Origin: Brachionus manjavacas
Lineage: Eukaryota > Rotifera > Eurotatoria > Ploima > Brachionidae
DNA: 64,000 bases
Direction of reading: 5' to 3'
Assembly (NCBI GenBank): GCA_019054805.1
Contig: JAHQIY010000008.1
Location: 2,465,501-2,529,500, forward strand
This document shows positions 35,001 to 44,159 of the stretch, piece after piece; the stretch's first letter is position 1; each line of letters starts with the position of its first letter. Under the pieces are notes generated by a model. That model was not told the origin of the DNA, did not search any database, and saw only the letters and a list, made by a program, of their open reading frames with translations. Made by a program: the position numbers and the translations under genes.

Positions 35001-37108
35001 TTAGGAAAACTCTTATATTTGATTAAAGATCTAAAAATTAAATTTTAAAAGGCCTTGAGAAATTTTTATTTTTATTTAAATTAAATTTTATAAATAATCC
35101 TTGGCTATAAAAATTCTGGAAATGATTTTTTTTAAATTAAATAGTCCAACTTTTAAATTTTTTTTTTAAATGGATCAAAAAAACATCAACAATTATTTAA
35201 CTGCATTATTGTAATTTTAGATTGTAAAATTTCTTTGATAATTGCGTAAAACCTTGCAAACTAACCTATCGGGTTCTGGTGTAAATGGTTGAGTTAAAAA
35301 ATTAATAAATATTTTAAATTTTTTTTTATATATAGATTAAATTTAACTCAGGGTAATAGCAAAATTCTGCATTTGATTTTGTGAGCTTTAAGTGTTTTGA
35401 TCTCTAAAATTATACAAAATATTTGAAACAATATAATTAAATTTGACAACTCTTGAAAAAAGACGTAAAAGAGGTGATCTAATCCAAATGTACAAATTAG
35501 TCAAAGGTATGGAAAATATAAGTTTAATAAACGGAATTAATTATGCGAAAACAACAACAGGGCCAGCTAGTAATCTGAGAAGACATGACAAGAGGCTAGT
35601 AAGAGAACTAAACAAGAATGGTCCGCATCGCTTTAACTTTTTAACAAACAGAGTAGTGGACATATGGAATGGTTTGTCAACACGAGCTATAAATGCGGTT
35701 TCACTCAATGGTTTCAAGGCAATAATCGACAAAGAAGTTTTTGGAATAAATAGAAGCAACGACTGCTAAGGCTCTTAATGGGCCAGACGTCATATTTGGC
35801 GTTGGTATAGCGTTCATTCGCTGTACAGCAATTTATACTACTACTACTCCTACTACAATAAAAATTAAAGGAAACTAAACAAGCTTATGAAGCAATTTTT
35901 GGCATGGATTAAAATTAAAAAAAAAATTACATAGTTTAAACTCATAAGCTTATTTATTTTTTAATATTTTCTTTCTATGAGACTATATGATAAATTAAAA
36001 AAAAAGGATACTCTGGTAACTGTTAAAATCATGTTTGAAATTATATTTTGATAATTATAAGGTTTTTTTTTAATTTATTTTATAAGCCAAGGGGTTAAGT
36101 TGAAAATGAAATTGAAAAAAAATGGGTTGAAACCGAGTCTTAGGTACTGGGCTTATGCCAATTTATACACCAGACCCACGGGATATTTTGCAAGGATTAA
36201 CGGTAGGTCTTACCATTCCCCATAGTATTAAAACCCAATTCATTTTCCACATCATTAACAAAAAAATGGGTTCTCTAGTTAAGATTAATCATTAAGGCTA
36301 AATCAAAAAACTAAATCGATATCTCAATCTTTTAAATAACTTATTAAAAAATCCAGTTAAGTATTTGAAGATAAGAGAGAATAAGTATTTTAAAATAAAA
36401 ATTGTTTTCAGATAAAGTTATTAAATCGATTTTCTAATTGATTCGAAAAATAAAATATTAAATTAGGTTTAAATAATAAATTAGAATTACAAATGAGAAA
36501 CCAAGAGTTTTGAATTTTAATCTTATCAAATATTTATGAAATAATTGATTCTTGATAATTTTTGAAAAATTAAAAAAAAAGTTGAAAAATTGAGTATTTT
36601 TTTATTTTATTTTCCTTTTAAGTCGCTGATGAGGCGTTTATCAAATAAATATGGCCATTTTCTTAAATATTCAAAAATTATTCAAAAAAAAAATTAAAAA
36701 ATTATTTCTAGTTTGTGTTCTTTAAAAATTTGAAATAATTTTACTTACCAAACTGATAAAAAGCTAAATACATACGTAAAATAGACAGTGAATTTACAAA
36801 CAAAATCGAATGTATTGAACAAGTCATAATTAAAAATATTAATATTGGCGAAAAACAGTGTTATCAAAAAACCATTGTCACATAGAGCCAAGGCTGATAA
36901 GATAAAGTTTGAATGTTTGTGACTTAAAAGGAAAAAAAATAAGAACAAAATCTTTACTTCCCTGTTGAACTTACTGTAATTTTGTGAACAAAAAAATTCC
37001 AAACGATATGGTATTGCCGATTAGACCAACAACAACTACAAGCACAATATAAAATGGTTCTATCTGAATCAACAGTCTTATTAAAATTATCTGAATTAAT
37101 TCTGTCAT
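32045..37108 (-). CDS. Class A (rhodopsin-like) peptide-type G protein-coupled receptor
   Basis: Three exons, 37108-36975, 36922-36749 and 33059-32045, join in one frame to 440 residues. Exon 1 gives TM1 with the conserved Asn (VVVGLIGNTISFGIFLF). Exon 2 gives TM2 (SNFILSALALCDNGFLITLF) and TM3 with the extracellular Cys (DFVCKFTVYFTYVFSFLSVW). Exon 3 gives the DRY-position motif as ERY (FSIERYIVVQFPLKKYDLCN), TM4, an ECL2 Cys (QKRCEIKEKW), TM5 (ILIPFVIILFTNISIYCKLM), a ~110-residue basic/Ser-rich third loop, TM6 (TRMLIIISITFILLNSPMAI) and TM7 (NFSVNFFLYVLNGSQFRE, an NPxxY variant with N-F-F-L-Y). N-glycosylation sites (NHT, NSS, NHS) cluster in ECL3, which is unusual. The N-terminus before TM1 is very short (~20 residues). 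Closest in style to FMRFamide/orphan peptide receptors of invertebrates; the ligand cannot be named. Confidence 0.88.
33525..33625 (+). pseudogene. Worn LINE C-terminal scrap
   Basis: The plus strand reads FSWTAYLQNDINILEKFPRR VITIKIL, the counterpart of [24 protein letters not shown] in the better-kept LINEs of this window. Very short. Confidence 0.45.
34288..34317. repeat. (AAT)n microsatellite, 3' tail of the adjacent LINE
   Basis: Nine or so uninterrupted TAA/AAT units directly abut the LINE 3' end. Seen from the LINE strand they form a (TTA)n tail. Confidence 0.85.
34318..34745 (-). mobile_element. LINE 3' fragment with hairpin at the stop codon and (TTA)n tail
   Basis: The minus strand reads VQRRATESSHHL..., RRARGDMIKMFKFGRGYNKL and a terminal NFFTNRMVKGWNKKLRK stop, the LINE C-terminal module. 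The stop TGA sits in a perfect hairpin (GTAAATGACC at 34329-34338 with GGTCATTTAC at 34346-34355). The element ends in a (TTA)n microsatellite at about 34290-34316. It begins at about 34745 and is 5'-truncated. Confidence 0.8.
35440..35860 (+). mobile_element. LINE 3' fragment, same family as 8057-8972
   Basis: Open for 108 codons from [20 protein letters not shown] to the stop at 35767-35769, and nearly identical in protein to the end of the 8057-8884 frame. The 3' untranslated part keeps AGGCTCTTAATGGGCCAG, the AGCG...CGCT stem and CTGTACAGCA, and ends in (ACT)n at about 35838-35856. The 5' end is truncated inside the last ~110 codons. Confidence 0.87.
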
Positions 37109-38385
37109 TTTTTTATTCTAAAAATAAATTTATTTGTTGGCAATTTAATAAAAAGAAAAAAATAGTTCTTCAGAAGCATCTTTCAAGATTATCTCAATTC
37201 AATCTTTGAAATTCTGATAATTATGTAGACAAGAGCAATCATAAAAAGAAACGGAATAAAAATTTTAATCTTTCCGTTTCTTATCTAAGAATATCAAAAA
37301 CATGTTTCAAGCATATTTTGATATAAATAATTCCTCTAGATCAATTAATAAAATGTTTATTAAATATTGCTTTTTGAGATATGTTACGTAAACATCTTTA
37401 AATTGTAAGCATTTAGCCTCGTTGAAATTTAATTTACATCAATTTGAATCTTATTTGATCTTATGATAACTTCAACTGGCATTCAATTTTGAATTATTTT
37501 GACTTTTTTGTTTAATTGATTTAAAATTTAAAATTACAAAATTCGATAAGAAAACTAAAGGATGTGAGTCATTTTTATTCTGCACAAGTTCATCAATATT
37601 CAATTTTTAATCTAAGTCTCTTCAATTCCTGGCGAAATTGCATTAGATTTGGAATTGAAAAAAGTGATGAAATTATTTAATTAATAATAGATTAAAATAT
37701 TGTTTGAATCAATTATCATTTATCAGAAACACTTAAAGAGCATAATTTTTGTTAATAATAATTAAATTTTGCTAAAAATAAAATGATATCATCAGCGGTT
37801 TGATAGCAGAATAATAATTTTACTAATTTAATTAAAATCATTAAATTATTTTCAACATCGAATATTGGCAAATAAATTAAGATGAGATATTTTTAAAAAG
37901 ATTTATTTTTCCATAAAAAAAGTAAGTTTAAAATTTTAAATTATCCTTTTAATTATATTCCCAGTTTTGCATGCCATATTTGGTTTGGTTGCCTATAAAT
38001 CAAACATTATTAAATCAAATATTATTTTTGAGTATTTTCGAGGTAATAGATTATGAATTTGAAGTCAAAAAGCAGGCAGTAGCCCAAAAGATTAGCCGAT
38101 AATTTTAGCCCTAAGTTAGGCATTTTTTTTAATCTAAGAAAAAAGTCTAAATTAAAAAAGATTTTGTAAAAATATTCTTATAAAGATTCCTTAAAATATG
38201 TTATCAGTTCAAATATTTTATATATTTCAAGAAAATTAGGTTCTTGTCGATAGTGTTATCAGATAATAAGTTACTATTCTATCATTTACTAGCATAGCGG
38301 TTGTATTGACAAATGTAAATAATTTTACATTTTCATTTTTTCTAAAATTTTTTTGTGTAATATTTTTTGTTTTCATAAACGATAA
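37109..38385. other. Upstream flank of the GPCR gene
   Basis: A/T-rich with no supported gene. It would hold the GPCR promoter; nothing specific stands out. Confidence 0.5.
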
Positions 38386-38399
38386 ATATGAACCTTTTT

Positions 38400-39196
38400 T
38401 TTTTTTTTCCTTATTCACTCCTTGTGGAGCATAGGGTCATAACTTTTGATTTCCACTCAAGTCGATCTTTTGCCTTTACCCTTGCTTCTCCCCATGTCAT
38501 ACCCATTTCGATGAGCTCTTTTGTGATTGTTGACCTCCATGTTACTGCTGGTCGTCCTACCTTACGTCGCCCTTGAGGTGTCCATTGAAGGGCCCTTTTT
38601 GGTATCCGTGTTTCTTTCATTCTAAGTACATGCCCAAGCCGTCTTTTGCAGTCTTTTGTTCTTAATGCATTGACTTAATGGCTCTGAATTTGTTCTTCTG
38701 TATAGGTCAGCATTTGACAATGTCTCAGGCCAGTGTATCCCGAGAATCCTCCGCAGGTTTCCCGTGTGGAAGCTGTTAAGGCTTTTCCTGTCAGATTCAC
38801 TTATCCTTGCTAAAGCTTTTTGATTTCCATGCTGGTCTGAGTCTAGCAAAGACACTCTTTGCTTTAGCAAGTCTATTCTTAATGTCTCTGTGTGTTCCCA
38901 ACGTTGTGCTGATAGTGCTATCTAGGTATGTGAATTCTTTTACACACTCGATTTGTGTACCATCGATGATGATCGGGGTATCCAATTTGGTGTTTATGCA
39001 CATAACTTTCGTTTTGGCTCCATTAATTTCGAGTCCAGTTGGTTTAGCGTTGTTCGCCAAGTCTTGCGTCTTCATATGCATATGTGCTTCTGTATTAGAT
39101 ATTAGCACCAGGTCATCCGCAAAGTCTAAGTCTTTAAGTTTTACAGTTAATCCCCATTGAATACCTCTCGCACTAACAGTAGTTTTCTTCATGACA
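38400..39196 (-). mobile_element. 5'-truncated LINE with FADD reverse-transcriptase motif, poly(A) tail and target duplication
   Basis: Pieces in three minus-strand frames read in order. 39192-38800 carries the RT motif C region (LKDLDFADDLVLISNTEAHM) and the thumb (EFTYLDSTISTTLGTHRDIK). 38870-38640 carries TGNLRRILGIHWPETLSNADLY. 38620-38411 carries RRKVGRPAVTWRSTITKELI then MGMTWGEARVKAKDRLEWKS. Frame changes separate them. After the stop comes a run of about 14 A (T on the plus strand, 38397-38410), and both flanks carry AATATGAACCTTT (about 38386-38398 and 39197-39209). This is a clean record of target-primed insertion by a poly(A)-type LINE different from the (ACT)n families here. Confidence 0.87.
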
Positions 39197-39289
39197 ATAT
39201 GAACCTTTGATAACCTAAAATTTTCTATGAAAACTTAAATAGTAACATAACAGTTGAAATAGCAATAAATATTTTTCTTTAATTTTCTT

Positions 39290-40385
39290 TTTGTTTTCCA
39301 TCTTTTATAAGTTTAGTATCCATCAGCATAAAGTTTACAAACTGAACTGTATACTTCAGGAAGATCATTAGTGTTGGATATGGTCAAGACAAACCGGTCC
39401 AATACACGGACAGTTTTTTGCGGTCATTTGGCCGGTCAGCTAGGCGGTCAAATTTTTGGACCGCCAAAATAAACGGTCAACAAAAACCGGACGGTCTAAA
39501 AAACGGCCTAATAAATACGGACGGTCAAAAATACGGCCAAATTTTTGGCGGTTAGCCACTTAAATTGATATTTTTTTCGAAATAATATTTTTAATTTTTA
39601 AAAAAAATAACTAATTAAAATGATAAAAAAAAATAAAAAAAATTTCTTTATTTACTTTAAAAAGTTTTTTAAGATTTTTTATTTTTATTTTCAAAATTTT
39701 ACAAAAAATTTAGTGACTGCCCGCAAAAAAGTTAGCCGGTTTTTTGGCCGCCCGTATTTTTTGGACCGTTTATATTGGCGGTCCACAAAAATAGACCACC
39801 TAGCTGACCGGCCAAATGACCGCCCGCTTATAGGTTATCCGGCTAATGGGGTCACGGTTACGGTTTCTGAAAATTTTGGCGGGTTAAGTGTCCGCTTGTA
39901 CGGATCCCAACACTAGTTGATATAGATTAGAAATTAGAGTGGACCAATAACCAAACCCTGAGGTTCTCCACTTGTAACATATTTCCATTCAGGAACAAAT
40001 TCGCCAACTACAACGAATTCGCTTTCTGATAACCACTATCGGAATTCCGTAGGCTTTCAATTTAACGATAAGTAGTTAATCAGAGACTTAATCGAATGTT
40101 TTTACAAAGTCCAAGAAAAAGAACAGCCGGCTGCTTACGCCTCACACAATTAGTAAGAAAATCAACCGTTTCAAGGAGAAACTCGTGTTTCTTGAATGAT
40201 AAAAGATTGTGGTATTCCAACTGCTTTCGAATTTAATCTTTTACAAGCAATTCCATTACTTTGCTAAGAAGAGAGGCAACCGGACGATAATTCCCCATAA
40301 CTGCAGTTCTGCTGACACTTTTAAAAATAGGTGTTACATTTGCTTCTCTCTATTCATGAGGTAAGGAAGGGTATTTAGATTCTTT
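39290..40385 (-). pseudogene. LINE reverse-transcriptase fragment interrupted by a foldback element
   Basis: Minus strand 40370-39916 encodes RT fingers and palm: ANVTPIFKSV, MGNYRPVASLLSKVMELL, motif A FLDFVKTFD (after a one-base frame change) and motif B-like GEPQGLVIGPL, then a stop and FLIYIN. The frame then meets the foldback element (39915-39369) and resumes with DLPEVYSSVCKLYAD, where one extra base breaks the YADD motif. It ends near 39290. Several stops make it dead. The sequence order shows it predates the foldback insertion. Confidence 0.8.
39369..39915. mobile_element. Foldback element (GGTC/GACC arrays), copy 2, with hAT-like TAGTGTTGG ends
   Basis: Termini TAGTGTTGG (39369-39377) and CCAACACTA (39907-39915) are a perfect 9 bp inverted pair and obey the YARNG start rule of hAT elements. 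Inside, long arms with GCGGTCATTTGGCCGGTCAG versus CTGACCGGCCAAATGACCGC, plus arrays of ACGGTC, CGGCC and TTTTTGGACCG units, flank an A/T core with no coding capacity. No convincing 8 bp target duplication is seen. Same family as 14222-14614. Confidence 0.82.
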
Positions 40386-40789
40386 TCATTTTTTACCCCT
40401 CTTTTATTTAATCTGACATAAAAATTTTTATAAAATTTTAAATTTTAATTGGATTAATTATTTATTAAACTAAATGCGATTTAAATAATTTTTTTTTTTT
40501 TTGATTTTTTTTGATTTTCTTTGTAAAATTGTAATTTGTATTTTTGTGTTTCCTCTTCAACTTGCCTATGAGGCTTAAAATTTTTTTTTTAATAAAAATA
40601 AAAAATAAAAAAAATAAAATTGAAACAACTATCTAAGAGTATATTGATATATAAAAGGTGAAAATCAATCGACAAAATAGCCAGCATACAAAATCCTTTA
40701 AGAATGAATTTGAATTATAATTTTCATAATTTTAAATTGACAATTAATATAATTATATTTTTTTATTTTTCTTACTGCTCACACAATAA
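40386..40789. other. A/T-rich spacer between LINE fragments
   Basis: Nothing supported. Long poly-A/T stretches only. Confidence 0.4.
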
Positions 40790-41036
40790 AAATTTTTGGG
40801 CTGGAAAAAGTCCAACCTAGACCTTTCAAAATTGTGCCTGGTATTAGAAATCTCAATTTTCTTTCAAGATTAGCAAAAATTGGTATCCTTTCGCTTGAAA
40901 GTGAAAGGAAAAGAGGGGACGCAATCGAACTTTTCAAAATGTCAGTAAACAGAGCATTGTTCATCTACATACCTTCACAGTTTCAAGATAAGCTCCAAAA
41001 ATTATCAGCTGATATTAATATGATAGCTTTTTAATA
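40790..41036 (+). pseudogene. LINE C-terminal scrap
   Basis: The plus strand has RNLNFLSRLAKIGILSLESE then RKRGDAIELFKMSVNRALF. The RL..LG..SLE.ERKRGD.IE.FKM pattern is the LINE RT C-terminal module. About 60 codons, then stop. Confidence 0.55.
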
Positions 41037-42034
41037 GAACCGAAAATTATTATTAAAAAAATAAAATCAAACTTTTAAAAAATGCAACTTTAAAATTGTT
41101 TATCTTTTTGTTAAAAAATAGAGCTGTTTACTTCTCTTTTTTTTTCCGTCACCAAAGAAAATTCGAAAAGATAAAACTCAAATAATTTTTTATCTCTGTT
41201 TTTAAAAATTGAAAAAAAGCGATAAACTGATTTTTTGTTCATTAAAAGTGTTTTTAATTCTTATCATTCAATTGTAACGTAAGTAATAGTCAAATAAAAT
41301 ACATCTAATACTTCCAAAAATAATATTATTAACTGCTTAGCTTTGCATAAGTCCATTCCTCCATTCATTCATTCCCTTAATTTTTAATAGAATAATTTTT
41401 TTTTATTTTTACTCCTATTTTAGAAATAATGAAGAAAACACCGACTCTTAAAAAAAACATTCTAGTTTAATGATTGAGTTATTTATAGTCGTCATATTTT
41501 TTTGTGTTAAATTTATTTATCGAATTTTTTTTTTCATTTTCAATATTTTATTCGAGGAAATTTTTGGGTTTATTATGTCAAATCTGTTGAAATTAATAAG
41601 TTTGAGGCCATTTATTAGGGTAATTAAAGTTAAACGAACCAAAAAATATTTCGATTAAGAAGATCTTAATAAATATATTAATTTAATAATAATAGATAAT
41701 ATTAATATAATGATAAATAAGTAAAGATTTTCAAAGTTAATTGAGAAACAAACACTTTAGTTGTTTTTGAAGTATTAATATCCTTCTGTTAATTTTCTAA
41801 TTAAAAATTCATAATTTTTGTTAAATAATGTTTGTTTTTTTTTTAAATTCAAAATTTTTAAGAATTTTCTTTTATTTTCTAAAAAATTATTTGAGAAATT
41901 TTCTGTTCGGATTTTCTCTGGTATCGGAAAAAAAGAGAAGTAAACAGCTCTAATAAAATAAAATAAATCAAAAGAGTAAAGAAATTATCAATTTTGAAAA
42001 TGCAAAATTCTAAAAGAATGAGTTTATTTTTTTC
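41037..42034. other. A/T-rich spacer left of the SAP/MULE element
   Basis: No supported gene. A Phe/Ile-rich 62-codon frame at 41470 looks like chance. Confidence 0.4.
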
Positions 42035-42195
42035 GGCTGTTATTTACCTGTATTTTCAAAATTATTAGTTTACTGTCTATTTTTTTATTTTTTTGCTAAG
42101 AAAATAAATTGTCTTATGTTAGCAAAAATTTTTTTTTGCACTACTTAGTTTATTGCTTAAAATTATTGTTTTTTGCTAAGTATTTTTATTGTTTG
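42035..42195. repeat. Left inverted repeat of the SAP unit
   Basis: About 160 bp matching the reverse complement of 42470-42634 with only a few differences, starting GGCTGTTATTTACC. Confidence 0.9.
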
Positions 42196-42261
42196 AAAAA
42201 AATAATTCTTTTACATTATAAATTATTATTCTGTTTTTGAAAGATTTTATCATATGCCAAA

Positions 42262-42477
42262 ATGTTTGATTCATCGTATTTAGTGATTACTCTTAAAGAA
42301 AAATGCAAAGAATATAAAATTTCTTATCAAGGTACTAAGGCTCAATTAATAAAAAGATTAAACGATTATATCACTCTAAATGGTATTAATGTTGGTCAAG
42401 TTGAAAACGAAGAACAAGTAGAAGTACGTAGTGAGGAAGAAGAAGAATTTACAGATGTTCAAATAAATTTTTTTTAA
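42262..42477 (+). CDS. SAP-domain protein ORF inside inverted repeats
   Basis: ATG at 42262 opens 71 codons. Residues 8-38 fit the SAP DNA-binding motif (VITLKEKCKEYKISYQGTKA then QLIKRLNDYI; helix-extended loop-helix with the conserved L..K..G/T-KA-L..RL spacing). An acidic tail (EEEEEF) follows. The reading frame fills the space between the two inverted repeats. A donor-like GAA|gtacgt at 42424 and an acceptor CAG at 42619-42621 (inside the right repeat) are both phase 0 and would fuse the SAP part in frame to the MULE transposase, which has no ATG of its own at a suitable place. It may therefore be the first exon of a SAP-MULE transposase or an independent cargo ORF. Confidence 0.6.
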   Translation: MFDSSYLVITLKEKCKEYKISYQGTKAQLIKRLNDYITLNGINVGQVENEEQVEVRSEEEEEFTDVQINFF

Positions 42478-42634
42478 GCAATAAAAATACTTAGCAAAAA
42501 ATAATAATTTTAAGCAATAAACTAAGGAGTGCAAAAAAAAATTTTTGCTAACATAAGACAATTTATTTTCTCAGCAAAAAAATAAAAAAATAGACAGTAA
42601 ACTAATAATTTGAAAATACAGGTAAATAACAGCC
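42470..42634. repeat. Right inverted repeat of the SAP unit
   Basis: Ends ...GGTAAATAACAGCC at 42634 and is the mirror of 42035-42195. The transposase frame starts inside it. Confidence 0.9.
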
Positions 42635-43882
42635 ATTTGGTAGAGGAAATAAATAAAAATGGAAAAAGAACAAGAGTTCTAGCACACTATACATTTACTC
42701 GTGAATTTGAAAGCATTGATCAAGCGTATAACTTTCTAAAAGATGATATAGAAAACAATTGGTCTAGAATTAGAATGCGTAAAACAAATGATGGTACTAA
42801 GGATTGTTTTAGTTGTAGTACAAAAATGTGCCGTTCTAAATTGTATATTCTTTTTCATGACGAAGAAGAAAATGTATCGCTTTGGAATAGTGATATTCCA
42901 CATGATCATTCTTCAGTTGAGGATGACGATGGTAAAGTTTATGGAATTAACCAAGTAACAAAAGAACAAATAGGAATTCTATATCAATTCCGAGTCAAAA
43001 CAGCTACTAATATTTTATATTCCCTTCGGGAACAAGTATCTCAGTTTAAAGAAAAAAAATTTGACGACGATCCAGATGTGATTAATCCGTTATACGTACC
43101 AGGGCTTAAAATACCAACTAAACTTCAAATAAACAATTATTTGCATAATACTTTTAAACCGAAGATTGATTTCAATGAGGATAAAAAAAAGACTAAATTT
43201 AGTTACGGTGACTTACAACTGTGGATTGAAAATAACTTATCTGTGCGTGACAACGAACATGAAACCTTTGTTTTGGATTATTTAATTGATTTTAACTCGT
43301 TAATACCTAGTGCTAGTAAAATACGACTTACATTATCGACAAAAAATCTATTAAAAATCGCCTCACAAACAGATCATTTATGTGCTGATGCTACATATAA
43401 ACTCACCTGGCATAATTTTCCTGTATTTCTTACAGGTATTTTTGTAATCAAATTATAACTTAATTAATTAGTAAACTTTTTTTATACAGGTACAACTGAT
43501 CATCAGAAAAACAGATTCAATTATAAAGCGCTTTGGTAAAAGGTCTAGTTTGTTTATCTTGACAACAAAAGAAAATGAAGTCTTAATTAGCAGTAATTAT
43601 ATAAATAAAAACTATTCAAAAGTCAAAGGCCTAAATTTTGATTTACTAATGGAGTATAATGATAAAATAGAAATAATTGATTTTAACACGTATAATTGGG
43701 CAACAAGGAAATGTAGCTGCTGGTTCTATCTAAAAAATTACCATTGTTATCATCTAATCTCAATAGCGGTAAATCAAAATCTCCTAACTATTCCAAAGCG
43801 TTACATAAAAACAGCAATTGAACCAAAAAAGAAGGCTGGTAGGATAAATAAAGCAAAACAAGCGTTAAAAAAACAAAATTAG
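42610..43882 (+). pseudogene. MULE-type transposase (FLYWCH-like N-term, DDE start, SWIM finger) with central deletion
   Basis: The first block runs 42622-43435: a FLYWCH-like N-terminal part (YTFTREFESIDQAYNFLKDD, CxxK/CR spacing in DCFSCSTKMCRSKLY and IPHDHS), then the first catalytic Asp region (LCADATYKLTWHNFPVFLTG). A 54 bp intron (gtattt...atacag) leads to TTDHQKNRF at 43490, after which the frame closes. Coding returns in another frame at about 43520 with RFGKRSSLFILTT and ends with a SWIM zinc finger CSCWFYLKNYHCYH (CxCxnCxH) and a Lys-rich tail. Some 200 residues holding the remaining catalytic residues are missing, so the copy is inactive. Confidence 0.8.
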
Positions 43883-44159
43883 TTATTTTATTAAAATTAA
43901 ACTTGAAAAAAAGCTGTAAATATTAAACTAATTTTTTTGATAAAAAACTAATAAAAATTAACATTATTAGTTACAAATAAGTTTTTAAGCAAAAAACTAA
44001 GTAAAATAAACAAAAAATAAATATATTTGACAATTTTTTTAGCAGTAAACTAATAATTTTAATTTCACAGCTAATATTGAATCATTTTTTTCAAATTAAT
44101 GTTTAGAAAATTAAAAAAAATTTATAATTTTTGGTTCCTAATAAACAACTATTATAACA

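Larger units (their letters stand above)
33060..36748 (-). other. 3.7 kb GPCR intron with LINE fragments
   Basis: Interrupts the Trp codon between TM3 and the ERY motif (phase 2). Contains LINE pieces at 33525-33625, 34318-34745 and 35440-35860. The other parts are A/T-rich. A weak inverted pair (AAATGGGTT... / ...AACCCAATT) near 36120-36250 may be a worn short element. Confidence 0.7.
42035..44070. mobile_element. SAP-ORF plus MULE transposase element with one left and two right terminal repeats
   Basis: The left repeat (42035-42195, GGCTGTTATTTACCTGTATT...) is repeated almost perfectly in inverse orientation at 42470-42634, boxing a 600 bp unit with a SAP-domain ORF. A weaker inverted match (AGCAGTAAACTAATAATT at about 44040-44057, with AAGCAAAAAACTAAG at about 43987-44002) lies after the MULE coding remains. 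The layout is therefore left end, SAP ORF, right end 1, transposase, right end 2. Flanks show no obvious target duplication. Confidence 0.65.

Noticed and set aside
36120..36260. Short inverted-repeat element (AAATGGGTT / AACCCAATT)
   Set aside because: Inverted match is short and interrupted, with no target duplication; not enough to call an element.
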